NCBI GenBank assembly: GCA_031769625.1
Contig: JAUIMM010000135.1
Coordinates: 5,817,501 to 5,881,500, forward strand
Source: Taudactylus pleione
Lineage: Eukaryota > Chordata > Amphibia > Anura > Myobatrachidae
Length of the DNA: 64,000 bases
Direction of reading: 5' to 3'
Translations under genes and position numbers: made by a program
Shown: positions 1 through 11,137 of the stretch, one piece after another
Layout of the letters: each line of letters opens with the position of its first letter
Position numbering within the stretch: the first letter of the stretch is position 1
The notes under the pieces: model-generated
Database searches by the model: none
Seen by the model: only the letters and a program-made list of their open reading frames with translations
Told to the model about the DNA's origin: nothing

Positions 1-175
1 GGGCTCAGCTTGCAATACTCACTGAAAACGGTCCATTTTGCTTCAGAATCCATGGCCAAATATATCATTGCACTTTCAAGTTGGCAAAATGTTCGCCACA
101 GACATACCAGTATGACAAATAATAATATAATGAATATTTACTTAACACATTGATTTTCCCTTTTTCTTTGTACAG

Positions 176-358
176 GTTAAAGCAACCCTCTCATTGAACG
201 TCATAAGCTTAATATTCAGCCTAGCTGCCCTCATCCTAAACAGCATTGATCTAGCAACAATTCACTGTAATTATTTCTACAACTACAATTATTATTATCA
301 TTATTATGACAATTATTATAACAGTGCTGACTTCTACAGAAATTGCCTGCAACAACTT
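176..358 (+). CDS. MS4A (CD20-like) gene, exon encoding transmembrane segment 3 and extracellular loop
   Basis: This 61-codon exon lies between a polypyrimidine tract plus TACAG acceptor and a consensus GTAAGT donor, in phase 0 at both ends. It encodes KATLSLNVISLIFSLAAL, a hydrophobic helix that matches the third membrane segment of MS4A proteins, whose family pattern is SLG-N-V-S followed by a helix and a small Asp-containing turn. An extracellular loop follows with two cysteines (HCNYF and NCLQ), which could form the loop disulphide. The loop is very rich in Asn, Tyr and His, which is unusual. MS4A proteins are four-helix plasma-membrane proteins of leukocytes, chemosensory and other cells. 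Exons for helices 1 and 2 are not in the window. The next exon is 16.5 kb downstream. TMEM176-type proteins are a less likely alternative. The family call is by eye; the precise gene member is not decided. Confidence 0.78.
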
Positions 359-1741
359 GTAAGTTGAAATGTTTATTCAACACAATCTAAGGACTGAAGT
401 AATAATGTGCTATTTAATTACTTACAATTTCCTTGCAAAATGTTCTAATAATAGTTTATATTACAGTGTGTAGAATGTATATTTATGTTTTAACTAACCC
501 CTTAATATCTGGAGGGTGTTTGCTCCTTGGTGACCAGACACATTTTATATTATTGATATAGATAAACAAAAATTGGGTATTGGTGCAACTTACTAGAACC
601 AATATACATTCCAAAATTATGCAGTCATACACTAAGATATCAAAGTCTTAATCCAAGAAGTATAAGGGTACTTCTCTTTATCTAATTTTATTCCAAACGA
701 TAGTTCCTTCAACTTGTGCCAGTAAGTATTCTACTTTCAACTGCCACTTTTCTTTAATTTCCCAATGGATATTCTCCTCACACAGTACATACAACGGAGA
801 GAAGTGATTTGAACGATAGTGTAATACTGTTTTATTAATTAAGTTGACAAACACATAGCTAGATGCCAGACAAATCCACCACTAATATACAGAGCAGCAT
901 ACCTGACAGAGCGGTGTATATTGCACACCAAGTCAAGTTTGAGCAAAACCCTCCAAGCTTCTTCCGGGAATATGGACCTGGACACAATGCTCCTGAGGTA
1001 CAGTCATGCACCCAATAGAAAGTTCACTGGTTGTAGCTCTTCCACAACAACAGGTTTCAACTCCTCCAGAGTCTTTTTCAAGGTGTATCCTGATGGTGGT
1101 GAGGTGTCCTTTTATCTCCCCTACCTCAATCCCATTGGTAAACACAGCGAGAGAGTCAACATCTCCTCATTTGAATTAAAGACATGTGCAATATCCATTT
1201 TCAGCACATTCAATACATTAGAACTTTTCCTATTACACCACACTTTATATATAGAAAATGGACCTTTTTATCATAAATAGCCTAGGTGTAAATATTGTAT
1301 TAATAAAATAATTGCGTTCCAAGCATGAAATGCTCACTTCCATGTCACATCTGCCAACTTCTTCTTGACTATTACCAGAAGTCGTGCCTGCGAACTTCCG
1401 GTTTTGCGTTCCAACTAAGGAACCTGTTGCAAACTCTTAGACATTCTTAGGGGGATGTTATACCTTCTGGTTTCGGCCTGAGGTTACTCCGCCCCCTCTA
1501 TTAAAATAACACTGACGTTGTCTACCTTCAACTGGAAGTTGCTTCTGCGCACTTCCTGTTAAGTCATAGAGCTGTGGAATGAACATGCAAATCTTATATC
1601 TTCCGGTTCCAGCCTTATTCAAAACCGGGTTCTTTATTAAACTGTGCGATTATTCACATTTAGTTCATCCTTCCCAATAAATACAAAAAGTGCAGTTCAT
1701 TCCATTACATCAATATGATCATTTAAAATTAGATCATAGTT
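359..1741. other. Intron 1 of the MS4A-like gene, 5' part: no gene recognised
   Basis: AT-rich intronic DNA. On the minus strand, positions 933-1145 read as an open frame with a plausible peptide stretch (GEIKGHLTTIRIHLEK), but the frame breaks and I cannot place it in a family; it may be a relic of a retroelement or processed gene. From about 1320 to 1640, a motif containing ACTTCCGG or CTTCCGG recurs three or four times in a loosely repetitive stretch. No promoter, RNA gene or conserved exon is apparent. Confidence 0.4.
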
Positions 1742-1744
1742 TTA

Positions 1745-1905
1745 AATTATGGTGGTCAGAGTAAGTAGGGGTGACCACTTTAGAAAAATGGGTTTCTTGG
1801 ATCGCAATAACTTCCATTTTGTGGTTTTAGAAATAACGCAGGGCAACTCTTCATTTCTGAAGAGAATTTAGACCTTTAGCATTGATAGACATAAAGTTCA
1901 CCATC
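1745..1905 (-). pseudogene. L1/Tx1-type LINE ORF2 start (endonuclease domain fragment)
   Basis: On the minus strand one frame reads MSINAKGLNS, followed after a stop by IQETHFSK. The first is the conserved start of L1/Tx1 ORF2 (S-N-K-GLNS). The second contains the catalytic-site Glu of the exonuclease-endonuclease-phosphatase fold (QETHF). Both lie about 30 residues apart, as in intact elements. Stops interrupt the frame, and the sequence ends abruptly near 1745, so the reverse transcriptase is lost. The ORF1 of the same element is probably that at 4135-4920; a later insertion at 2672-4074 separates them. A dead LINE inside the MS4A-like intron. Confidence 0.65.
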
Positions 1906-2657
1906 TAAACAAATCTGGAAAGATGCATAGGCTAGGCAAAAGCAATCTTCTGTACTGGGTCGCTCAACACTAACATTGATATATGCAGAAAAATTAAGCA
2001 TCACATAACCTGTAGGCATAATGGGGGGAGTGGAAGGTCTTAGGGAGGGACATAAGGGAAAAATAAAAACATAAACATAAATGACCTCACATCGGGAGTC
2101 AGGGGGGCCACGGAATAGAGTGGCGATAAATGTAGACTAAACAGAAATAACACACCGGATATAGCCTACACAGCATACAAAACATAAGGATATAAAAATA
2201 GGCCTTTTACTGCAAATGACATGTAAACATAAAAATCACATAACCAAAGTAATGTAAAACGTGAGCAAAGGAAAATAGCAATATAAATATACAATGCAGT
2301 AATCAACATTGAAAACCAATATATAGTTATAGTGACCTGGATCGTCATGGCTTGTGTGAGAGACATCTGGAACCGTAGGGCATGGCAAAAATAATAAGAC
2401 TTCAAGGAGATTTCCAATGTCCACTGAAGACGATACACCTCAATCCTTTAAACAATGTACCAGGACGAAGTGAAGCATCTCAAGCAATGAGTCAGCAAAG
2501 GAATGGGATTCACACCTATAATTTAAAAATAGTCTAGGAATGGAATCCATCAATCACCCATTACTGCCCAATAAGGACCAATCCTATCTAATTGTAAGAA
2601 TGGGCTCAGCAGACTTAGCAACATATGGGATCTGCCAAAGGTCCAGTGCTTTCATAC
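1906..2657 (-). mobile_element. L1/Tx1 LINE body, region between ORF1 and ORF2
   Basis: This stretch joins the ORF2 start to the fold-back insertion. No open frame of note is present. It is read as LINE-derived because the ORF2 start and ORF1 relic flank it in the same orientation at an acceptable distance once the 1.4-kb insertion is removed. The attribution of this exact stretch is inference. Confidence 0.4.
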
Positions 2658-2671
2658 CATCATCCAAGGAG

Positions 2672-4074
2672 GTAGGGGGGGTAAGGTGCGCTCTTCCTGC
2701 TAGTAATGGTGATGGTGATGACTTGTGTGTGTTTGTGAGTGGTGTTAATTAGAATGTTTCTTCTGGTGGTGGTGATGTTTTGGGAGTGAGGAGGGTGTGA
2801 TTGGGTATGGAGTGTAGTTTGGAGTAATGTGAAAAGGGGAATGGAATAGGATCAAAATGAGGCCAGCGAGAAACAGTAATTTTGGGCAAAATCTTTTATT
2901 GAGTAGTCACAATGCTGCTCTGTTAAGATCCCGGGCAGGTGGGAGGGGTTCAGTGATGAGTGGTGATGAGACTGGGGAGGTAGGTGGACCCTTTTAGGGG
3001 GCTCCTTCCTGTGCGGTTCAGTGACCTTGCACGTCACCCCTGCTGGACCTATGGTCGACAGTCTAGGAAGTCTCGGGGGGTGGGGGGATTTGCAGAGTGG
3101 GTTGGAACACCTGTGCGGTGTCCCGCGTGTTGGTGTGAGTCTTGGCAGTACTTACCTACCGGTAGGTTTTTTGTTATGGTGATGTAGGTCGACGTTGCGG
3201 CCATTGCAGATAGGTTGGAAGCTGCAGGTTTGTTGGTGAGCTGGATCAGCGTGTTGCTGGTGTGCTGCAAGTGCACGGCTGTTCTGATTGGTCTGCGGAG
3301 GTCAGCGACCGGAGTATGCAGCTGAAATTGGCTCTTGTTCGTGCCGCTGGTGGTGCGGAGCCAGAGGTGTGGATGGGTGAGCTGCTGGGAGGCTGGGTTG
3401 CAGCGTGTGTGCTGGGACCACCCCTGGGGGATGGTCTGCCCGGGATACTGATTAAAAAAAAGCCAGGGAGGAGGGGGGATGTGGAAAGTGTGACCAGGAT
3501 GGAGCTGGTCACTGGTGATGTTGGCTCCATCCCGGTGTTCCAACCCGCTCTGCAAATCCCCACACCCCCCGAGACTTCCTAGACTGTCGACCATAGGTCC
3601 AGCAGGGGTGACGTGCAAGGTCACTGAACCGCACGGGAAGGAGCCCACTAAAAGGATCCACCTGCCTCCCCAGTCTCATCACCACTCATCACTGAACCCC
3701 TCCCACCTGCCCGGGATCTTAACAGAGCAGCATTGTGACAACTCAATAAAAGATTTTGCCCAAAATTACTGTGTCTCGCTGGTCTCATTTTGATCCTATT
3801 CCATTCCCCTTTTCACATTACTCCAAACTACACTCCATACCCAATCACACCCTCCTCACTCCCAAAACATCACCACCACCAGAAGAAACATTCTAATTAA
3901 CGCCACTTACAAACACACACAAGTCATCACCATTACTAGCAGGAAGAGAGCACCTTACCCCCCCTACCCCCATACGTTTTCAGTGCGGGAAAGGTACTCC
4001 CACACAAAGGTGCAGCACCCCGAAACCACAACACACCACCCCCTGGTCAACGAGAGCGCAGTTCTACCGCCCAT
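2672..4074 (+). mobile_element. Fold-back (inverted-repeat) insertion with 14-bp target duplication
   Basis: Two arms of roughly 430 bp (about 2676-3108 and 3537-3970) are near-perfect reverse complements, separated by about 430 bp of GC-rich spacer. The insertion is flanked by a 14-bp direct repeat, CATCATCCAAGGAG, at 2658-2671 and 4075-4088. The right arm is followed by about 100 bp of tail that the left side lacks. In the + direction the right arm contains CAATAAAAGATTTTG followed by a GT-rich stretch, which resembles the polyadenylation end of an LTR. The long target duplication argues for target-primed insertion, not for a cut-and-paste transposon. No coding capacity is recognised; the open frames through the arms are mirror images of each other. 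Family unknown; compare the elements at 11138-12353 and 18268-22416, which share this plan. Confidence 0.7.
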
Positions 4075-4134
4075 CATCATCCAAGGAGCCTAGCACTTTC
4101 ATAGAACTGAGATAAGTGATGATAAGCTTTGTCG

Positions 4135-4920
4135 GGAATCCCTATCGGTATGAGATTTGTGCTTGCCGTAAGGCTGATGTAATGCAGAAGAATGATCATC
4201 TTTTATTTAACGTGGCTGGGGGAGATCGCCAAATAACTGCAGATTGCCCAGTACTGCTGAAGATGAGTCAGCATCACAAGCTACCCAAAGCAAGCACTTC
4301 TTCACTAGGAAATAGTGCATCCTCATGTTAGTGTCTCGTGGAGAGGTGTAAGGGGCATTGCGAGCTTTAGGGAGACAATGTATGCAATACAGAAGGAATT
4401 GTGTAGGGGGCAAGTCAGGGAGTAATTTCTTGAATAACGCCATAGCACACTCAGAAAGTTCTGAGAGCTCTACCAATTCAGGAATCTCATGAATCTTAAG
4501 GTTATTCCAATGAGCCTTGTCCTCCAAATTTGCCAGTTTGTCCCAAAGTGTAGAAAGTTCTGCTTGTATAGTTTTGTAGGCAGAGATTAGATCAATGTGG
4601 GATGTAACCACCTCTCCCATCTTATTTTCATGGAGGTCCGTGCGACATCATGGTTCAACTCTCTAACAGCAGAAGTCAATTCAGCTGTGATAACTTTCTT
4701 AAGATCACCAAGAAGTTGCAACATCTGCCTCACTGTGATAGGCTCATACATACAAGCGGAGCAGATGGGGATGAGGCCGTGGAGGGAGAATCCTATCCAG
4801 TGACACTCGTGGACATGTAGATTGAGTGGAATGGCTTGCTAGCTGGGGAGTTGTAGAAAAAACTCACCGGAGGAATAGCCTTAGCAAGTTTGTTTTATTT
4901 TTAGGTGCCATGATGACCAG
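4135..4920 (-). pseudogene. L1/Tx1-type LINE ORF1 relic
   Basis: The minus strand begins with MAPKNKT at about 4913 and, after several stops and frameshifts, gives a 137-codon open stretch (4620-4207). That stretch reads LEDKAHWNNLKIHEIPE, then KKLLPDLPP, then IHCLPKARNAP and PRDTNMRMHYFLVKK. This is the order of the L1 ORF1 coiled-coil end, RNA-recognition motif (E-R-RNN-RI-G-PE in intact copies) and C-terminal domain (PRD-I-R-HF--K). ORF1 proteins bind LINE RNA and assemble the retrotransposition particle. The copy is inactive. It is collinear with the ORF2 start at 1745-1905 on the same strand. Confidence 0.7.
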
Positions 4921-5179
4921 CTGTAGTCACAATGTGAGGGTTGGTGTCTGGAAAATCACAGGAGAGGGGAGAATGCAAGGTCTGTTGCATAACCACAAAG
5001 GTGGTGGGATAGCAGTCACATTAAAGAGAAATGAAAGCCATGAGGACATATTTAAAGACAGATGGTTTCTTGTGGAGCAATGTGATGTATTAGCCACACA
5101 ATGGCAGCAGAGTATCATGGTTAGAGACCATGTAGATGCAAACACACTCACAGCCAGATACTACAGGTGGTTAAAGTAG

Positions 5180-6566
5180 TGTGACACAGCTCCTTTTCAC
5201 TCCGGCTGCAGATGCAGAGAGGGAGCAGGCGGTACTGTGCTGAGTGCATACAGCCAGCATGCACAGAACTCACAGCCACCCATTGTCAATGTGTCCACCA
5301 CTCCAATGGCCAGGAGAGGGGATATCAATGCAGGACCCTACATCAGTGTGGGACTTCTCCGGGCCGGTGCCTCTCTTCCAAGGTTGGTACATCAAACTCC
5401 CCTCCTGGGAGTGGTACTATGAAGACCTGATCTTAGGGTAGAACATCAGGCACCTTTTCTGAGGTTGATACATCGGACTCACCTCCTGGGGTCTGGATGA
5501 CGGAAACATCGGAGACCCCTTCAGGAGTAGGTACATCGGACACCTCACTTGAGGTCGGAACATCGAAGTCCTTACCTGGGGTCTGGATGACTGGAACATC
5601 GGGAATCGCTTCAGAAGTTGGGAGATTGGACTCCTCACTTGAGGCTGGCACATCTGACTCCTTTACTGGAGTCGGTACTTTGGATTCATCAAATCAGACA
5701 GCTGAGGCATTGTGGAACAGTTTACAGTTGGGGTGCCATCCAATTTTTCCTCCCCAGACAAATTCTTGTAATGGCTAGTTGCAGCCGATGAATTCTGGGA
5801 GGTTTGAATAATTTGCTACTGCAGCACATCCACACAAGATGACAATCCAAGGAAGTCTTGTAGCAGCAGCGTTTGCATGCTCTCTAGGTTCAGCATTTTG
5901 TTAGATAACCCAAATCAGGATTCATACTTGAGGCCTGACAAGGCAGGACCTGGACCGAATTTGACAGCACTGAGACCATATTGAAACACTCCAGTAGTGT
6001 CTGTTTTTGGCCGGTTATAATGTTACAGTACACGCATGGTTGTGTAAGACCTCTAGAGCCATGGAGAGGAGCTTCCATCAATAACAGCAACCTGCTGTTC
6101 CTTTAGTGATTTATTTACACACCAGTACTTAGGTGGCCATCGGGATTTACACCTCCAGCAGTAGAGGCTTATACCGCAGGACTGCTGACTAGTACAAGAC
6201 TGGATGGTGATGTGGCAGTCCTTCCACAAATTTCAAACTGGAGTGAGGCTCCAGGTAATGATATTAAAGTGGACATATTGGACAGGGTACACCAGCAACT
6301 ACAGATGATGGGTCTCTGGAATGTCTAGGGGCTGTGGTGCAGATGGGTAATCAAGCAAGAAGCGAGTAGACAAACTAAGCATGCTGCACAGCAGGAATGA
6401 CCAGGACTGTGATACTGCAGGATATCAGACAAGGACTGGACAGGCAAGATACATACAAGAACTGGACAGACAAAATGCAGACAAGGACTAGACAGACAAA
6501 ACAGTAACATTAGCCCACCACGCACATTTACAGCAGGTCTGACCTTACTCAGAAATTGCTAACCTT
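5180..6566. other. Intronic DNA with degenerate short repeats, family not recognised
   Basis: From about 5400 to 5690 a degenerate repeat recurs with ACATCGGA / ACATCGG and GGGGTCTGGATGAC motifs, so that both strands read as long open frames. The minus-strand frame gives repeated PTS and DVP tripeptides, typical of a low-complexity linker or a minisatellite. From about 6400 to 6510 a GACAAGGACTGGACAG motif repeats three to four times. A retroelement gag linker is possible but cannot be supported. The remainder holds nothing I can name. Confidence 0.35.
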
Positions 6567-7164
6567 GGCCCTCATTCAGAGCCACTCGCTAGCGGCAGTA
6601 CGCTCGTTCCGAGCGATGTTCGCACATCTGCGCATGCGTACGTTTTTTAGTACGCATGCGCTAACCAGTCAGTGCGGCCGAAAATCGTTGGTACGCAATA
6701 TAGCGAGGGCCTGCTATTTTGAGTGACAGAATGAGGCGTATGTGGGTGGTAACAGGGGAAGGTGCTTGAAAACGGGGAGTGGAGATCCGAACGCAGGCGT
6801 GCTTAAAGGTCAAAACGGGCGTTTTAAGGGAGTGCATATTTAATACAGCAGCGTCATTGACCACGTCACTTGTTTTTCTTTAACTCAGAACTGCTCGCAA
6901 AATAGCGGTTGAAAACACCAACCACAAGAATAGCGAGCAGTTCATACGCTGTACGATGTACTCGATTAATCTAATAAATAGCGGACATGACGTATGGTGC
7001 GTGCGGCCAGGGGGCGTTTTTATCAAAAAAACGAGCGTATGTTTTGCTCGCTCGTTCAGACTTAGAGGTGGGAACAGACTGCAATTTGCGAACGGATCAT
7101 TTGAATAGCCACCCCTTGTTTTTGAACGAACGACCACAAATAGCGAACGGCTCTGAATCAGGCC
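6567..7164. mobile_element. Non-autonomous TIR element (MITE), family 1, copy A
   Basis: The ends are GGCCCTCATTCAGAGCC and its approximate inverse GGCTCTGAATCAGGCC. The interior contains many GAGCGA / TCGCTC motifs and a central block (GGGTGGTAACAGGGG through GGAGATCCGAACGCAGGC, 6745-6800). That block also occurs in the element cut by the window end (63626-64000), so the two are one subfamily. No transposase is encoded; the frames through it are incidental. The terminal motif is shared with the multi-hairpin elements listed below. Confidence 0.7.
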
Positions 7165-7524
7165 CCTTGTCACATGCAGTGAGTACTCAAGCTGTGCATG
7201 CCGCAGTGACTAATTTATGCACGGCCATGCAACGTTGTTCAAATGGACAGGCACACCTGCGTTTCTACAACCACTCCCCCAAACGCTGGCATCCTGTCAC
7301 TCACTCTGCGATGGAGTTCTTTCTGCATGAGTGATGGCAGTAAGATCGCAATGCTAACTCACGAAAGCACACTGCAGTGCATACATAACTACAAATAAAG
7401 ACACAGACACCAAAGCTTGGCTAAAAAAGGTCACAGCTTTTATTTAGAATTTAATTAATCAACCTAACCAGGGTGGCAAAGAGACACTGCAGACTGAGTT
7501 CTAGCTTTTATCTTACTCAAAACA

Positions 7525-7745
7525 CTCGGGAGACGATTAACACGTCCCCCCTTCTAGACGCACTTAAGCTGTGAATGTCCCACGTCCCGCCTGGGCCAAT
7601 CCAAGGTGCTTTGCACAAAAGTGCCCAAGTCCCCTCACATGGAGCAGAACAAATTCACCATGGACATCGAGGGCAAGTGCCCCCACAGTTATTTTGTGCC
7701 CAATAATGCCACTGAGCTGCAGCATACTCCCACCATGCTGTGTCT
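7525..7745 (-). repeat. Ngaro split direct repeat B2
   Basis: This is about 85-90% identical to 8025-8232 and lies in the same orientation; both start at ACGTCCCCCCTTCTAGACGC or a close variant. It is the outer B copy at the 3' end of the Ngaro element. Confidence 0.85.
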
Positions 7746-7805
7746 CACCTAATTGGGAATAAACAAGGTCAATGCCCAACAAAATAACAGTAGGGATGGT
7801 GGATT

Positions 7806-8022
7806 ACGAGAATCCTGCAAAGAGACTGTTCCCATGCAAAAGCTCCCATATATAGACTGATCTAACCAGTCCCCCAAACTAAATGACTGGACCCTGGTAC
7901 CAGCTGACCGCACTCACAACTGATAGTAACTTACCAAGCAATAAGGCTGTCATTAACCAAAACCAGTCATTAAAAACCAGTAATCTTACATCTCCTCAAT
8001 TCTATTCATATTTCGTCTACCA
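7806..8022 (-). repeat. Ngaro split direct repeat A2
   Basis: This stretch (GAGAATCCTGCAAAGAG through TTTCGTCTACCAT) is a direct repeat of 15493-15709, the A1 copy at the 5' end of the element. Confidence 0.9.
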
Positions 8023-8024
8023 TA

Positions 8025-8232
8025 CACGGGGGATGACTAACACATCCCCCCTTCTAGACGCACTTAAGCTGCAATGGTCCCACTTCCTTCCTGGGCCAAT
8101 CCGAGGCACTTCACACAAAAGTGCCTGGGTCCCCTCACACGGAGCAGGACAAATTCACCATGGACATTGAGGGCAAGTGCCCCTACAGTTATCTTGTGCC
8201 CCATAAAGCCAATGAGCTGCAGCGTACTCCAG
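8025..8232 (-). repeat. Ngaro split direct repeat B1
   Basis: This is the inner B copy, directly abutting A2, with homology to B2 ending near 8232 where the internal region starts. Confidence 0.85.
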
Positions 8233-8277
8233 CCAAAGCCAGGCCCTAACAGAGACTGGCCCGCCACCCAAACGAAA

Positions 8278-8800
8278 CTACCTAAGAAAAGAAAGCAAAT
8301 CCTGCACAAACAGACTCATACCCAGACCATTCAAATGCACACCGTCAGGATGAAAAAAACGTACCAGATCACCCACCAAAAAGCCATGACTTATGACCAA
8401 GCCACCTATAGATGCGACATGCTTAGCCACTGCTACATTCGCCTTCCTCTGTTCTCTATCCAAAGCACCAAACTATCTCACCCCTTTCCACGTCAAAAGG
8501 GGAATCATCTCTGACCACACAATCTGTACAGTCAGCAATTACACGCGAATCGTATCTAAAATCTCACACAAACACACACTCAATTCCACCCCTTTCAGAT
8601 GACCGACGTCATTCCCACCAATATGTAGAACCAACCAGTCGGGCATTCCCCATTATGCCACAGAGGAAACAATCAGCGCCAACACAGCTTCCACACACAA
8701 ACCTCTCACCCCAATCCAACACACCTTCTGACCACCAAGTGACAAACCACCACTTCGACCTGAGACATGCCTTTCAGCTCAAAAAATATATGAGTGGCCT
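8278..8800 (-). pseudogene. SGNH-type hydrolase domain of the Ngaro element, degraded
   Basis: On the minus strand the frame passes through LHIGGNDVGHLKG (8645-8590), WSEMIPLL, an REQRKANVAVAKHV helix, and FFHPDGVHLNGLGMSLFV (about 8360-8305). GGND is the block III motif of SGNH/GDSL hydrolases and carries the catalytic Asn; DGVHL carries the catalytic Asp-His pair of block V. Many vertebrate Ngaro and DIRS-group elements carry such a domain after the recombinase; its function in the retrotransposon is not settled. At least two in-frame stops break this copy. Its place between recombinase and repeat B1 fits the family. Confidence 0.75.
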
Positions 8801-9129
8801 ACTAGCCACACCTGCCCATCTTCCTTCGCCAAAGAGTGTGGAAAGAAGAAACCCTGGCCATGAGAAACCACACCAAACCTGAATCAAAACAACACAACGT
8901 TTATAACACATAGCAACTAATTAGCAGGGATGCATAAAGGGGGGAAAAACAGGAACCCGAGTGAAGAAAAACTAAAAAACCTACCCGTGAACCAAATTGG
9001 GCCAGATAATGGCTCCTGGGAAGAAAAATAAAAAAATCCCTTCACACCCCTAATTGTTTGAATGCTAGCTGTTCAACGATTGGCAGGTAAGCAACATTTT
9101 CGGGTTGTCACAAGGTGCGCACCTACAAC

Positions 9130-10020
9130 TTATCGCAGTGAACATATTATAACTCGCTGACTTCCAATGCCCCACCATCTGAATAGCCGCAGGAGATGCC
9201 CCTGCAAGCACTGTGCAAGTAGCTGCCCCTATTCAAAACAAATGGGTGCCGTAAGCTGAATGATCTAAACCTAACTCTGCTAAACCTCATTTAAACACTG
9301 CAGCAAAATGAATCTTTGTGAGAGGCATTGAATCAATATGAGACTGAGACCCCCCAACTGGGCATACACTCATATACTGAGATGCTAAATTAACTGGAAA
9401 AATATTCCTATCCTGCTGCTGGGCAAGAGTAACCCATTTCCCCCTACCTGTCTGGTCCATTTCAGAGAAGTGAAGTTTGCAAAGTACTGCCAAATCTCTA
9501 AACAAAATGTCCTTAAACAACAGCCCAGAGGACACAGGTGCTTTATTTACCACCACTAATTTGCTAACCCTAAAAGCTCCAAAAAATGGTGCAGAAAAAG
9601 CCAAACGAAAAAGAGAGGCCTCAAACATGTCAGAAGCCACCTTCTCCATAACTGTAAGCAATGCTGCCAAAAGCTGGGTGACAATAAGCTGACGTGAATC
9701 AGCATGACCGGGAGCCTCCTTCACCCAACCCTTCAGAGCCTTAACCAGAATAAAAGAATTGGTTGGGTTGTGTAGACATTAGCCTGCAAAAGAAGGAGAA
9801 GGAAACTCCCGCCAGCACCTACCCAAGTAAGCCCTGGACCTCCTTTGCTGATACCTCTCCCAAACAAAGGAGGAAACCAACTCCTTTGGAGACTTACCCT
9901 ACAAATCTGGGCACGTGCAGTGAGCGATCCACCATCCACCATGCTGCTGAGTACTTGCGGAAAGTTGATGGAGCGAGTGATTGCAGCGCCAAAACCTCTA
10001 AGCCGGCCTGATGATCTGCC
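9130..10020 (-). pseudogene. Ngaro tyrosine recombinase (integrase), degraded
   Basis: On the minus strand a core-binding segment reads LAPSTFRKYSAAWW (about 9985-9940). A 145-codon open frame (9724-9287) follows with LFRLAFSAPFFGAFRVSKLV, which contains the first catalytic Arg (AFRV), then DQTGRGKWVTL. After a frameshift near 9260, IGAATCTVLAG and VGHWKSASYNMF give the second catalytic block (the residue before IGAAT is the usual Arg) and the nucleophile Tyr. The set Arg...(R)IGAAT...GHW...Y is that of lambda-integrase-like recombinases used by DIRS and Ngaro elements for integration. Several stops and shifts make it non-functional. Confidence 0.8.
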
Positions 10021-10038
10021 ACACAAACAGGGTACACA

Positions 10039-10480
10039 TCAAATCAACAGCAAAGGCGACAGTGCAAGAGCCCAAAAACGCTCAAATTGAAAATGAGACA
10101 ATGCATCTGCGATCTCGTTAGCACCTGGAACATGGCGAGCTCGAAATCGAATATTGGCTTCTAAACAGTGCAAAATTAAATGACAAAGTAATCGCAAGAC
10201 TAACGGAGAGGACGATCGGTGGTTGTTGATGGCGTTAGCCACCCCCAGATTGTCACACCAAAATATCACATGCCGGTTACTCAGTCGAATGGACCAGAGT
10301 TCCACTGCATCAACAATTGGGAATAGTTCCAACAACAACAAATTACTCATCAGGCCTCACGCCAAACTAAAGGCCAGGAAGCAGCGCACCATTCCCCATT
10401 GAAAAAGGCACCAAAACCAGACGATCCAGCCGCATCAGTAAAAAGCTGCAATGACCCATTTGCCACCGGAGGAGCCGGCC
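10039..10480 (-). pseudogene. Ngaro RNase H domain
   Basis: The minus strand starts with LFTDAAGSSGFGAFFNG (about 10455-10400), containing the first catalytic Asp. A stop and frameshift near 10350 follow, and then a 103-codon open frame with LELFPIVDAVELWS (catalytic Glu), VIFWCDNLGVANAIN (catalytic Asp) and RARHVPGANEIADALS, the usual end of the DIRS-group RNase H. It removes template RNA during reverse transcription. It sits immediately after the reverse transcriptase, as expected. Confidence 0.85.
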
Positions 10481-11137
10481 AAATCCATTCACAATTGAAT
10501 TGAACAGAAACTTGGCCCAAACACGAAGATTATCTTTTATCTCCGCTGACAAACAAACATTATGATGCGGCCGTCTCGACCCAGTCATGGCCCTCTCCAA
10601 ATTCCTACAGAAAACTCTGCCCATGGGAATTATATGACAAGCAAAATTAAAAGAACCTAGTAGCGACAGTACTGCGTGCAATCTCATCATCTCTACTGCT
10701 AAGCAATTCGCAATTTGCTCAAGCAACCTGCCCACTTTGTCACTCAGCAACCTACAACAACCCACATCCGTGTCTATTTCAATACCCAAATACAATAGAC
10801 AAGAAATGGGAACTTCCATCTTATCATGCGTAATGGGAAACCCTAAAATACAGAAAAGAGTCTGTGCGGAAAAGAGGAGGTTTGAACAGACGTCGCTCTC
10901 TCCTGGACCTATAAAAAGAAAATCATCCAAATAGTGTGCCACGCCCGCCTGTCCAGTGCCGGCATGAACACACCAGCGAAGAAAGGTACTGAATTTCTCA
11001 AAATAGGCACAGGACACCGCACAACCCATCGGCAAACATTTGTCGATGAAGTAACTGGAATCCAACTTAAATCCCAGGAACTGCATTGCATCTGGGTGTA
11101 ACGGCAATAAACGTAAAGCTGACTCAATATCTAATTT
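10400..11137 (-). pseudogene. Ngaro reverse transcriptase, C-terminal part
   Basis: The long open frame on the minus strand gives FFKLDIESALRLLPLHPD (palm motif A with catalytic Asp), then PMGCAVSCAYFEKFSTF (motif B), then HYLDDFLFIGP (motif C with the Asp-Asp pair) and the thumb region LLYLGIEIDT. This is the order and wording of DIRS/Ngaro reverse transcriptases, with YLDD in motif C. Its 5' part has been displaced to 12369-12967 by the insertion at 11138-12353. The target duplication copies lie exactly at the break. Confidence 0.9.

Noticed and set aside
1..175. A further MS4A exon at the window start
   Set aside because: The open frame at the very start has no membrane-segment character and no donor site before the acceptor at 175; judged intronic.
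921..1280. 119-codon open frame on the + strand
   Set aside because: No domain, no splice context, and the opposite strand reads more protein-like; treated as chance or as a relic of unknown origin.
3049..3648. 199-codon open frame on the minus strand, plus overlapping frames on the + strand
   Set aside because: They run through the inverted arms of a fold-back element; symmetry alone produces open frames on both strands.
5417..5778. Repetitive Pro/Ser/Thr frames
   Set aside because: Produced by a degenerate short tandem repeat; both strands and several frames are open.
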